From the NCBI GenBank assembly GCA_964647255.1, contig CAZYGI010000023.1, positions 1-52,151 of the forward strand: DNA of 52,151 nucleotides. Reading direction: 5' to 3'. Source of the stretch: CAWJEL01 sp964647255 (GTDB lineage Bacteria; Chloroflexota; Anaerolineae; CG2-30-64-16). A program made the position numbers and the translations under genes. Each line of letters opens with the position of its first letter. Within the stretch, counting starts at the first letter, position 1. Shown here piece by piece: positions 1 to 8,037 of this stretch. The notes beneath the pieces were generated by a model that worked only from the letters and a program-made list of their open reading frames with translations, was not told where the DNA came from and made no database searches.

Positions 1-2
1 AG

Positions 3-860
3 TTGCCCTCGCTGGAAGCGCAGCTGCCGGAAGTCGAACTCCCGAACGTTGAGTTACCGAAGGTCGAACTGCCAGAAGTTGCGCTGCCGGCGATCGCCGC
101 CGCCTTGCCCGCGGTGGAAGCGCAGCTGCCGGAAGTCGAACTCCCGAAGGTTGAGTTACCGAAGGTCGAACTGCCGGAAGTCGAACTCCCGAAGGTTGAA
201 CTGCCTGAGGTCGCGCTGCCGGCGATCGCCGCCGCCTTGCCCTCGGTGGAAGCGCAGCTGCCGGAAGTTGAGTTGCCGAAGGTCGAACTGCCCGCGCTGG
301 AAGCGCAGCTGCCAGAAGTCGAACTACCGAAGGTCGAATTGCCGGAAGTTGAACTCCCCAAGGTTGAGCTGCCGAAGGTCGAACTGCCTGAGGTCGCGCT
401 GCCGGCGATCGCCGCCGCTTTGCCCTCGCTGGAAGCGAAGCTGCCGGAAGTTGAACTCCCCAAGGTTGAACTGCCGAAGGTCGAATTGCCTGTGGTGGAA
501 GCGCAGCTGCCAAAGGTCGAACTGCCTGAAGTCGCGCTGCCGGCGATCGCTGCTGCCTTGCCCGCGGTGGAAGCGCAGCTGCCGGAAGTGGCGCTGCCGA
601 AGGTCGAATTGCCCGCGGTGGAAGCGGAGCTGCCGGAAGTCGAACTCCCGAAGATTGAGCTGCCGAAGGTAGAACTGCCGGAAGTGGAACTGCCGAAGGT
701 CGAGTTGCCCTCGTTGGAAGCGAAGCTGCCGGAAGTGGAGCTCCCGCAGGTTGAGTTGCCGGAAGTTAAACTGCCGGAAGTCGAGCTCCCGCAGGTTGAG
801 TTGCCCGCGGTGGAAGCGAAGCTGCCGGAAGTCGAGGTGCCGGCGTTGAAGGCCGATATC
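3..860 (+). repeat. In-gene degenerate tandem repeat, 15-nt unit
   Basis: The 5' part of the first gene consists of imperfect 15-nt units (CTGCCGGAAGTCGAA and CTCCCGAAGGTTGAG variants) encoding LPEVE/LPKVE. Longer blocks containing GGCGATCGCC recur near 88, 220, 404 and 540. Third-position variation between units shows that selection acts on the protein repeat. It is a coding repeat and not a CRISPR array. Confidence 0.85.
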
Positions 861-2102
861 CAGTGGCCGGAGGTCGCCGCAGGGATCGCGGCCGCGGGCG
901 AGTTGCCGGACGTGAAGGCCGCGACTCTGCCGGACATCTCCGCCGAGGTCGCCGCTCCGACCGTGGAGGCCGAGGCCGATGATCTGCTTCAGATCAAGGG
1001 TATCGGGCCAAAATACGCGGCGCAGCTTGCGGTGGCAGGCATCACTACGTTCTCCGGGCTGGCAAACACGCCGTCGGAGCGGCTCAAGGCTATCGTCAAC
1101 GCGCCGGAGTGGCGACAGGTAGATTACAATGCCTGGGCCGCTGAGGCGCGGCGGCTGTCAGCGGCCCCGCGCGCGGCCACGGTGGGCGACGATCTGACCG
1201 CCCTCGAAGGGATCGGGCCGGTGTACGAAGCGAAGCTGCACCAGGCCGGCATCGTTACGTTTGCACAACTGGCCGCGGCCGATGAGGCGGCGCTGGGGCA
1301 GATCATCGCGGCGCCGGCGTGGCGGCGGGTCAACTACGGCGACTGGATCGCCCAGGCCAAACTGGCGGCCGCCGGTGACGCAGCCGGGCTCAAGGCTTTG
1401 CAGGATCGGCTGTTCAGCCGCAGCGGCGACGATATCGGCCTGGTCAGCGGGATCGGCGGAAAGACCGCGGCTGCCTTGAGCGCTGCCGGCATCCTCTCGT
1501 ACGCCGATCTTGCGGCGACAACCCCTGAGAAACTGGGCGAGATCACCAGGTCGGCGGGCGTCCGCGGCGGTGACTTCACCGCCTGGATCGAGGAGGCGAA
1601 GCTGCGAGCTGCCGGTAAGCGCATCAAGCGTGCAACCCGGGCCGGGAGCGTGCCGAAGCCGAAGGAGTCTTGCCCCCAGGATCTCTCGCGCATCAAGGGC
1701 ATTGGCAGCGCGTATGAGACCAGGCTCTACGACGCGGGCATCGGCACCTATTGGGAACTCTCCGAGGCAACCGACGAGACGCTGCGCCGCGTGCTGGAGA
1801 TCAAGGAATTCCAGGCGGTTGACCTGGCGGCGATCAAGGCCGAGGCGCTGAAGCTCGCCGATGAAACCAGCTCGGTCGGCCGCGAGTGGGACGGCACCAA
1901 ACCGGATGACTTCGAGACGCTCGAGGGCATCGGCGAGGTGTACGAGCGCCGGTTGTACGAGGCAGGCATCTGCACCTGGCGCAAGCTGGCCGCACTCAGC
2001 GAGGAGCGGCTGCAGGAGATCTGCCAGGCGCCGGCCTGGCGCAAGCCGAACTACGCCGCGTGGATCAGCCAGGCGCAGCGCTTGAGCGGCCTGGGAGGGT
2101 GA
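3..2102 (+). CDS. LPxVE-repeat protein with five helix-hairpin-helix-like modules (5' end cut)
   Basis: The reading frame is open at the window edge, so the N-terminus is missing. The first ~285 residues are almost entirely five-residue units of the form L-P-(E/K)-V-E, punctuated by blocks reading ALPAIAAALP and VEAQLPEVE. From about residue 325 to the end there are five copies of a ~65-residue module, starting near residues 325, 396, 476, 559 and 635. Each has a D-(D/L)-L..IxGIGxxYxxxLxxAGIxT core followed by a W/Y-rich tail, for example DYNAW, NYGDW or NYAAW. The GIG hairpins resemble the helix-hairpin-helix modules of DUF4332-like and predicted flap-nuclease-like proteins, which suggests nucleic-acid or protein binding; no catalytic residues are evident. 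The stop codon is separated from the next start by one base, so the two genes are very probably cotranscribed. The function is unknown. Confidence 0.85.
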   Translation: MPSLEAQLPEVELPNVELPKVELPEVALPAIAAALPAVEAQLPEVELPKVELPKVELPEVELPKVELPEVALPAIAAALPSVEAQLPEVELPKVELPALEAQLPEVELPKVELPEVELPKVELPKVELPEVALPAIAAALPSLEAKLPEVELPKVELPKVELPVVEAQLPKVELPEVALPAIAAALPAVEAQLPEVALPKVELPAVEAELPEVELPKIELPKVELPEVELPKVELPSLEAKLPEVELPQVELPEVKLPEVELPQVELPAVEAKLPEVEVPALKADIQWPEVAAGIAAAGELPDVKAATLPDISAEVAAPTVEAEADDLLQIKGIGPKYAAQLAVAGITTFSGLANTPSERLKAIVNAPEWRQVDYNAWAAEARRLSAAPRAATVGDDLTALEGIGPVYEAKLHQAGIVTFAQLAAADEAALGQIIAAPAWRRVNYGDWIAQAKLAAAGDAAGLKALQDRLFSRSGDDIGLVSGIGGKTAAALSAAGILSYADLAATTPEKLGEITRSAGVRGGDFTAWIEEAKLRAAGKRIKRATRAGSVPKPKESCPQDLSRIKGIGSAYETRLYDAGIGTYWELSEATDETLRRVLEIKEFQAVDLAAIKAEALKLADETSSVGREWDGTKPDDFETLEGIGEVYERRLYEAGICTWRKLAALSEERLQEICQAPAWRKPNYAAWISQAQRLSGLGG

Positions 2103-2103
2103 G

Positions 2104-3288
2104 ATGTTGCGGTTCGATCGGCCTCCCTATTGGCATTGGCCGTTGGACCGCTGGATCCTGCTTGGGACAGCCCTGCTGGTAGCGCTGGCGCTGGCGGCAG
2201 GGCTGGGCGGCTTCCGTGGTTCCGGGCCGGACGCGTCCACCATCTCAGCGCCGGCGCCAGGCGGCGCGCTGCTGCAGGGGAAGGCCGGCGACCTGGTGGG
2301 CACGGCCGCCCCTAAGGCTCAAGTGCGGATCTACGACGGCGATAAGCTGCTGGGTTCAACCCAGGCTGATGCGAGCGGGCGGTGGAAGCTGGCCTTGCCC
2401 GCACTCGCGGCCGGCAGCCACGCGTTCCGTGTGGAGACATTGGACTCGCGCGGCCAGCCGCGCTCGACATCGCAGCCGTTGGAAGTTGTGATCCGCGCGA
2501 TTCCTACGGCGGCTTTGGCGGTGTCCGGACCCGCGGCGAACATGACGCCGGCTGCGGGTAAGCCGCTGGTGCTCACCGGAAGCGCGGCGCCCGGGGCGAA
2601 GATCGGGCTTTACGATGGCGATAAGCTCATCGGAAGCGCCGTCGCCGGCCCGGATGGCGCCTGGAGTGTCGGCGTGGTCGCGCTGGCGGCCGGGTCGCAT
2701 TCCCTGGTCGTGAAGACGCTTGGAGCCGACGGCGCAGCAGCGGCCAGCTCGCAGCCGTTTACGTTCGTCGTTCCCGGCGCCGAATCGGCCGCGACCGCCG
2801 CGTCGAGCGCGTCGCCGCTGCCCAGCGCGACCGCGCCGGCCGCACCGAGCGCAACGCCGTTGCCCACCGCGACCGCACCGACCGCGCCGAGCGCAACGCT
2901 GCTGCCCACCGACACGGCGCAACCCACTGCGACGGTCGAACCGACCGCCGCAGCCCAGCCGACCGCGGCCGCAACTGCGACGTCTGCGCCCATGGTGCAG
3001 GCGACGGTTGTGGCCGGCGCACCCATCATCGGGTGGCCGCCGGACGGCAGCACGGTTGGGTCGGCGACGCCCAGGCTTGCGGGCAGCGCATCCCCGCGCG
3101 CCACGGTGCGCATCCTTGACGGCGCTGCGGTCATCGGTGAAGCCGTTGCCGATTCACTGGGACAGTGGTCCTTGCGGCCGGAAAAAGCGTTACAGCCCGG
3201 TCCGCACACGGTTATCGCCGTGGCAACCGGCCTCGACGGGCAGACAGTGTTCAAGTCGGCGTCGGTCACGTTTGTCGTGCCGAACTGA
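2104..3288 (+). CDS. Membrane-anchored bacterial Ig-like repeat protein
   Basis: This 394-residue protein has one N-terminal membrane segment (about residues 18-37, ILLGTALLVALALAAGLGG) without an obvious cleavage site, so it is probably a signal anchor with the rest outside the cell. Three Ig-like modules follow at roughly residues 60-135, 145-225 and 305-393. Each has the pattern (V/L)xG.A.P.A.(V/I).(I/L)(Y/L)DG...(I/L)G....D..G.W...L......G.H, as in bacterial Ig-like adhesive or stalk domains. A linker of about 70 residues rich in Ala, Thr, Pro and Ser (PTATxxP) separates modules two and three. The ATG is one base after the previous stop codon, indicating translational coupling. A binding or surface-display role is inferred; the partner is unknown. 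Confidence 0.8.
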   Translation: MLRFDRPPYWHWPLDRWILLGTALLVALALAAGLGGFRGSGPDASTISAPAPGGALLQGKAGDLVGTAAPKAQVRIYDGDKLLGSTQADASGRWKLALPALAAGSHAFRVETLDSRGQPRSTSQPLEVVIRAIPTAALAVSGPAANMTPAAGKPLVLTGSAAPGAKIGLYDGDKLIGSAVAGPDGAWSVGVVALAAGSHSLVVKTLGADGAAAASSQPFTFVVPGAESAATAASSASPLPSATAPAAPSATPLPTATAPTAPSATLLPTDTAQPTATVEPTAAAQPTAAATATSAPMVQATVVAGAPIIGWPPDGSTVGSATPRLAGSASPRATVRILDGAAVIGEAVADSLGQWSLRPEKALQPGPHTVIAVATGLDGQTVFKSASVTFVVPN

Positions 3289-3350
3289 TTCGGGGGCGTT
3301 ATTGGGGCGGGTCTCTCCGGGTGATTTCGACCGGGGATGGATAGAGGATG

Positions 3351-3394
3351 CACAAGGGCGGAAGAAGCAACGCTTCTTCCGCCCTTGTGGTTTT
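3351..3394 (+). terminator. Intrinsic terminator between convergent genes
   Basis: A perfect 18-bp stem (3351-3368 with 3372-3389) closes on a three-base AAC loop and is followed on the plus strand by G-TTTT. It lies 62 bases after the Ig-like gene and 12 bases beyond the stop of the minus-strand HEAT gene. It can therefore end the plus-strand operon, and its hairpin could also stop transcription from the other side. Confidence 0.85.
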
Positions 3395-3401
3395 CTGACG
3401 A

Positions 3402-5090
3402 TTATCCGTGCGGCAGATGCGTCCGCCGTGGGCCGATCCAGAAGAGGAGCCCGACGGTGAGGGCAGCCAGCACCAGGAACGTCCAGCGGCTGGCCGGCAC
3501 TGCGGCCACCGCGGCCCAGAAGGAGCCGGCCGCAGCCTGCGCCTCCCCCGCCAGCCTGTTCGCGTTCGCCAGCGCTGACGCAGTCGCCTGGCGGGCAGCG
3601 GCATCCTGTTCGGCCTGCAACGCCTTCGCCAGGGCCTCCCGCGCCGCCGGCGTCGCCACTTCGCCCAACGCCCACGCTGCCTGGCTGCGCACTACGGGAT
3701 CGTCGTCGGTCAGGGCTTGAATCAGCGCCGGTGTGGCCGAGCCGGCCCGCAGCCAGCCGAGCATCTCTGCAGCGTTGGCGCGCACCGCGGCGCGCTCATC
3801 GTCCAGCGCGGCGGACAGCGTCGGGATCGCCTGCGGCCCGGCCTGTTCGAGGCCCGACAGCGCTGCGTGCCGGGCCGATGTCATCGAGGCATCGGCCAGC
3901 GGCGCGACCAGGGCGGACAGCGCATCCGTCGTCCCAATGGCTGCCAGTGCCTCAGCCGCGCGGCGGGCGACGCCCGGATCGCCGGCCATCAGGAGGTTTG
4001 CCAGGGCGGGCACGGCTTCCGGTGTCTTCAGCATCCCCAGCGCAGCCGCCGCGCGGCCGCTCACGGTTGGGTCCGTGGCTGCCAGCGTCTCGAGCAGCGC
4101 CGGGATCGCCGACCGATCCCCTAGCTGGCCGATGGCCGCCGCGGCCGCGTCGCCTGCGAGCGCGTCGGAGTCATTCAGCCGAGCCAGCAGCGCGGGCAGC
4201 GCCGCCGCATCGCCGATCAAGCCGATCGCCCGCGCGGCCGAGGCCCGCAGGCCGGCGTCCTCGCCCGCCAGCAGGGCGAGCAGTTCAGGCGAGAGCTTCA
4301 TCGTTGCAACGCGTGAGCTCGCGCCGCTTGCCGCCGACACGGCGAGCGGCCGGCCGGCGACGGGCTTCAGTTCGCTCACCGGCGCGTCGTTCAGCGCCAG
4401 GCGCTCCAGCGCCAGCCAGCGGCGGCCGCCATCCACGCTGGCGTACACGCCGATCGGGGTGAGCCGGGCGTGGCTGGTGCCCAGCCAGATCGCGGTGGCC
4501 GCGTAGAGGACATCGGTGTGTTCGCCATCCACGGCCAGCGCGGTGATGGCCAACGGCGCAGCGCCGCCCTCGGCGAGCGCGGCATCCTCGACGGCCTGCC
4601 AGGTGGCCCCCAGATCGCGGCTGACCCACAAGCCCGCCGATTCGGTCCCCGCCATAAGCAGGCCCCTCGTCTTGTCGCCGACGAGCAGGCTCAACGGCCG
4701 GCTGGGCAGGGGGGCGGCCTGCGCCCAGCTTGCGCCACCGTCGTCGCTCAGCCAGATCGCATCCGCGCCGCGGGCGAAGACGATCTGTTCGTTGCCGGCG
4801 ACCGCCTGGAGGCCGGCGACGGGGGCCGGGATCGCGGCCAGGTCATGCCAGGTCGCTCCGCCGTCGTCGCTCCGCTGGACGCGCGTAACTTCAGCGGCCG
4901 CGGTCGCCCGGTAGGTGAACGGTTGGGCGCTGGCGGCGCTGGTCGCGGGCTGCAGGCCGGCTTGCCGCCAGGAATTATCGGAAAGGATCGGTGCACCGAC
5001 GGGGGCCAGACCGGCGATCAGCAGGATCACGGCCAGGCCGACGCGCAGCCACGGGTGGAATCTAAGCGCACGAGACATCAGCTTCATCAT
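3402..5090 (-). CDS. Exported Asp-box (YCF48/sialidase-type) and HEAT-repeat protein
   Basis: The 562-residue product starts with a basic n-region and a hydrophobic stretch (about 17-35, VGLAVILLIAGLAPVGAP), consistent with a signal peptide. Residues ~60-255 contain four Asp-box motifs (SDDGGATW, SDDGGASW, SRDLGATW, SVDGGRRW), expected to form a small beta-propeller-like sheet. Residues ~265-515 are HEAT/PBS-lyase-type helical repeats (DPVVRSQAAWALGEV-like, seven or more). A C-terminal membrane segment (about 535-553, FLVLAALTVGLLFWIG) and a short basic tail anchor it. Both domains are protein-interaction scaffolds; no enzymatic signature is seen. The start is the first of two adjacent ATGs, preceded by GAGAGG at good spacing. 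The GH2 gene lies upstream on the same strand, 162 bases away. Confidence 0.8.
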   Translation of the reverse strand: MMKLMSRALRFHPWLRVGLAVILLIAGLAPVGAPILSDNSWRQAGLQPATSAASAQPFTYRATAAAEVTRVQRSDDGGATWHDLAAIPAPVAGLQAVAGNEQIVFARGADAIWLSDDGGASWAQAAPLPSRPLSLLVGDKTRGLLMAGTESAGLWVSRDLGATWQAVEDAALAEGGAAPLAITALAVDGEHTDVLYAATAIWLGTSHARLTPIGVYASVDGGRRWLALERLALNDAPVSELKPVAGRPLAVSAASGASSRVATMKLSPELLALLAGEDAGLRASAARAIGLIGDAAALPALLARLNDSDALAGDAAAAAIGQLGDRSAIPALLETLAATDPTVSGRAAAALGMLKTPEAVPALANLLMAGDPGVARRAAEALAAIGTTDALSALVAPLADASMTSARHAALSGLEQAGPQAIPTLSAALDDERAAVRANAAEMLGWLRAGSATPALIQALTDDDPVVRSQAAWALGEVATPAAREALAKALQAEQDAAARQATASALANANRLAGEAQAAAGSFWAAVAAVPASRWTFLVLAALTVGLLFWIGPRRTHLPHG

Positions 5091-5252
5091 CTTGAACCTC
5101 TCAATCCATCAGAACCAGGTCACTGATCATCGGTTGTTACGGTGTGTTTGACGGAGGTCAGGGCAAAATGGTTCCCGGTGCGCTGTTCGAAATGGCTTGC
5201 TGCGGCGCTGTCCGCGCCGGGGATCGGGTGGGGCGAGATGAAGCGTGCGGGA

Positions 5253-7883
5253 TCAGCGGGGCAGCGCCGCAGCGCGCCGGCGGCCGTTGCTGAGCCGGCG
5301 GATCGCCGCAACCGCCAGCTGTGCGGCGGAGGTGATGATGAGGCCTGAACAAGCGAGGAGCGCTTGCGCACGGTGGCGCCGGTCCGACCAGGGCGACCCG
5401 GCCGGCGCGATATCGGCCAACGAGCGGACGCGCAGGCTCCGGCTAAATTGCTCGACCGTCCAGCCGGACGGCAGCGGGGCGGTGATCTGCGCGGTGCGGT
5501 GGGCGGGCAGATCGAAGAAGTTATCGCTGAAGATCACGTCGGCGCCGGGCAGCGAGAGGACGACGAAGCGCACCAGCGCCTGCGCCGCCACCGTGATCGT
5601 CACGCCGTCCTCCGCCGCGGCCACCTCGACCATCAGCGCGGGGTCAGGCCACGCGATTCGCGCCTCGGGCAAGAATAGCAGCACCTGGCGGGCGATGCGC
5701 TCCGGCTGGCCCGGCGCCCCGGCTTCTTCCGGCCAAAGCTCGGCGGCAAAGACCAGGTTCGCCTTCCCGTGTTTGCGAAGCTGAGGCGTGCAGTTCAGGG
5801 ATTCCACACCGGCAGCCGTCTGCGGCGCGACGGTCACGTCCGCGATCCCTGAGGCGACGGCCTCGCCTGCCAGGGTTTCGAGCGACCAGCGCACTTGTCC
5901 TTGCCAGGTCGAGCGCGTGTCGTTGGCAACGTGAACGCTGACGCGGCCCCGGCGCTCCTTCAATGAAAGCGCCACCGGGGCGTAAAAGCGCCGGGCCGCG
6001 TAGTGCAGCGCCTTCCAGCGGCCGTAGTAGTCCAGGCTTGACCACGAAACGACCGGCCAGCAGTCGTTGAGCTGCCAGTAGAGCGCGCCGCTGCAGCGCG
6101 GCCGGTTGCGCCGCCAGTGCTCCACCCCGGTGCGGATCGCCTCCGCCTGGACGATTTGCGTCAGAGTGATCAGGTCGGTGAAGGCACGCGGCAGGCGAAA
6201 CCGCCCGGTCAGGTAGTAGATCAGTTTCTCGTTGCCCGCAGCCGAGCGCTGGTGGTGGCGCATGACGCGCGACGCCAGGTCGTGCTCGCCCCGCCCGGCG
6301 AAGGCTGCCACCGTCTCGGCCGCGGGCAGCGACGCCAGGCCAAACTCGCTGACGAAGCGCGGCCGGTGGCGGCGGTAGGCCTGCGGCGGCGCAAACCCGT
6401 GCCAGATCAGCCAATCGTGGGTGTCACCGGCTGCCGCGCTGTTGGTGTCCAGCCCGAACGCGCCGGACGAGGGGGAACTCGGCCAGTAGGCATGGTCGGG
6501 GTCCTCGGCCAGGACCCAACCGGCCAGCTCGTGATGGAAGAAGTGCTCGCAGGCGTCCGTCAGGCATGCGTCCGCGCCGAACTTCCACCACATCATCTCG
6601 ACCTCGTTGTTGCCGCACCAGAGCGCCAGGCACGGGTGATGCCGAAGCCGGCGGATCGTTTCGCGGGCCTCGGCGCGCACGTTCTCGACGAATGTCGGGT
6701 CGTCCAGCGGATATGCCGCGCAGGCAAAGGCAAAGTCCTGCCACACCAGAAGGCCGTAGCGGTCGCACAACTCATAGAACCGATCCGATTCGTAGTAGCC
6801 GCCGCCCCAGACGCGCAGCATGTTCATGTTGGCCGCGGCCGCGCTGCGGATCAAACCTGCCAGCCGCGCGTCCTCGATGCGGGTGGCGAAGGAATCCGCC
6901 GGGATCCAGTTCGCGCCCTTGGCGAAGATCGGCACGCCGTTAACGACGAAGGCGAACGCACACCCGCCTTCGTCCGGCTCCTGCCGCAGCGCGATCGTGC
7001 GCAGGCCGATCTTGTACGACGCTGAGGCTAAGGTTGAGGCGACGCCCTCGTCCTTCGCCTCAGCTCTAACCTCAACCTGAACCTCGTACAACGGCTGTGC
7101 GCCGAGGCCGTTCGGCCACCAGAGCTGCGGATTGGGGATGGGGATGGAGACCCTTGCGGTCTCTGAAACCTCAACGGTCTTTGCGATGCTTGAACCATCG
7201 GGCGCAATAACCGTCACGGCGAACTCCAGCGGTCCCGCGGCCGGCTCGAAGACCTCGACCTCAGCCTGCACCTCAACTGTAACGTCGCCGTTGCGGTGCG
7301 TTTGGTGCACGCGCACGTCGTCCAGCCGGGCGCCGCTCCCGGCCTCCAACCTGACCTCGCGCCAGATGCCGATGGTGGGCAGCGCCGGGCCCCAATCCCA
7401 GCCGAAGTGGCTCGGCACCTTCCGGAGATGGGCGATGCCGGGGCTAAACGCACCCGGCAGCCGGCGTTGGGCCTGTCGGCTGCGGATGAAGCGCAGCGGG
7501 GAGCGAAAGACGATGGTGAGGGTGTTTGCGCCGGCCCGGAGCAGGGGCATGACCTCCCAGCGGTGCGATCGGAACAGGTTGTCCGTCGTCCCCAGGCTGC
7601 GGCCGTTCAGCGACAGCTCGGCCAGCGTGTCGAGCCCGGCGCAGATGAGCTCGCAGCGCGCCGCGGCCAGCAGGCCCGGTTCAACCGTGAAGTCGCACTC
7701 GTACTCCCAATCCTGTTCAGCGACCCACTTGACCCGCAGCTCGTTCTCGCCGGCGAACGGGTCGGGGATGCGGCCGGCCGCCAGGAGGTCGGTGTGCACC
7801 CCGCCCGGCACGCTCGCCGGCAGCCATCCCCCGGTCCCGACCTGGCGAAAACGCCACGGCCCCGCCAGGCACTGCGTCTTCAT
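5253..7883 (-). CDS. Beta-mannosidase, glycoside hydrolase family 2
   Basis: The 876-residue protein has the GH2 beta-mannosidase architecture: a jelly-roll sugar-binding domain (about 1-190, including FGWDWGPALPT), immunoglobulin-like domains, and a TIM barrel (about 310-620). The acid/base Glu is in WCGNNEVE (about residue 428) and the nucleophile Glu in FVSEFGLAS (about residue 513). LYWQLNDCWPVVSW is the usual aglycone-site segment. It should remove terminal beta-1,4-mannosyl residues from manno-oligosaccharides or N-glycan cores. No signal peptide is present, so a cytoplasmic enzyme is likely. The last ~50 residues (Ala/Arg-rich, beyond VEQFSRSLRVRSLADI) do not look like family sequence and may be a read-through tail. 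No Shine-Dalgarno is seen; a -10 box sits so close that the transcript may start at the ATG. Confidence 0.93.
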   Translation of the reverse strand: MKTQCLAGPWRFRQVGTGGWLPASVPGGVHTDLLAAGRIPDPFAGENELRVKWVAEQDWEYECDFTVEPGLLAAARCELICAGLDTLAELSLNGRSLGTTDNLFRSHRWEVMPLLRAGANTLTIVFRSPLRFIRSRQAQRRLPGAFSPGIAHLRKVPSHFGWDWGPALPTIGIWREVRLEAGSGARLDDVRVHQTHRNGDVTVEVQAEVEVFEPAAGPLEFAVTVIAPDGSSIAKTVEVSETARVSIPIPNPQLWWPNGLGAQPLYEVQVEVRAEAKDEGVASTLASASYKIGLRTIALRQEPDEGGCAFAFVVNGVPIFAKGANWIPADSFATRIEDARLAGLIRSAAAANMNMLRVWGGGYYESDRFYELCDRYGLLVWQDFAFACAAYPLDDPTFVENVRAEARETIRRLRHHPCLALWCGNNEVEMMWWKFGADACLTDACEHFFHHELAGWVLAEDPDHAYWPSSPSSGAFGLDTNSAAAGDTHDWLIWHGFAPPQAYRRHRPRFVSEFGLASLPAAETVAAFAGRGEHDLASRVMRHHQRSAAGNEKLIYYLTGRFRLPRAFTDLITLTQIVQAEAIRTGVEHWRRNRPRCSGALYWQLNDCWPVVSWSSLDYYGRWKALHYAARRFYAPVALSLKERRGRVSVHVANDTRSTWQGQVRWSLETLAGEAVASGIADVTVAPQTAAGVESLNCTPQLRKHGKANLVFAAELWPEEAGAPGQPERIARQVLLFLPEARIAWPDPALMVEVAAAEDGVTITVAAQALVRFVVLSLPGADVIFSDNFFDLPAHRTAQITAPLPSGWTVEQFSRSLRVRSLADIAPAGSPWSDRRHRAQALLACSGLIITSAAQLAVAAIRRLSNGRRRAAALPR

Positions 7884-7889
7884 GTCGCT

Positions 7890-7918
7890 ATTCTAGCTGC
7901 GCCCAGGGAATCGCACAA
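7890..7918 (-). promoter_or_regulatory. Promoter of the beta-mannosidase gene (leaderless geometry)
   Basis: On the minus strand TTGTGC (7913-7918) is 17 bases from TAGAAT (7890-7895). The usual start point seven bases after the -10 box falls on the A of the ATG at 7883, and no ribosome binding site is present. Confidence 0.5.
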
Positions 7919-7949
7919 GCGAGCAGCGGCGCCGCGAGACAGCGTCCAT

Positions 7950-7978
7950 TTGACAGTCATGACGCGGTGTGTTATAAA
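7950..7978 (+). promoter_or_regulatory. Sigma-70-type promoter of the phasin-like gene
   Basis: TTGACA (7950-7955), a 17-bp spacer and TATAAA (7973-7978) give a near-consensus promoter about 60 bases before the ATG at 8038. The ribosome site AGGAGG lies at 8029-8034. Confidence 0.8.
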
Positions 7979-8000
7979 TCAGCCATGACGCAGTGCGTCA
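7958..8000. promoter_or_regulatory. Paired dyad operators over the phasin promoter
   Basis: A perfect inverted repeat, TGACGC-AGT-GCGTCA (7986-8000), lies over the predicted transcription start. A second, imperfect copy, TGACGC-GGT-GTGTTA (7960-7974), lies between the -35 and -10 boxes. The two copies form a direct repeat of CATGACGC(G/A)GTG with 26-bp spacing. This position would block RNA polymerase, as for a repressor. PhaR, encoded downstream, or a TetR-type protein are candidates. Confidence 0.65.
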
Positions 8001-8037
8001 AAGTGCTGATTCAGGGAAGCATCCCAGGAGGTAACCC

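Noticed and set aside
3..860. Regular short repeats at the window start as a possible CRISPR array
   Set aside because: The units are contiguous, 15 nt long and encode LPxVE in one open frame; there are no unique spacers.
2120..2310. tRNA or rRNA genes anywhere in the window
   Set aside because: I looked for cloverleaf TTC-arm and rRNA-like conserved stretches throughout and found none; the range given is only an example of a GC-rich hairpin checked.
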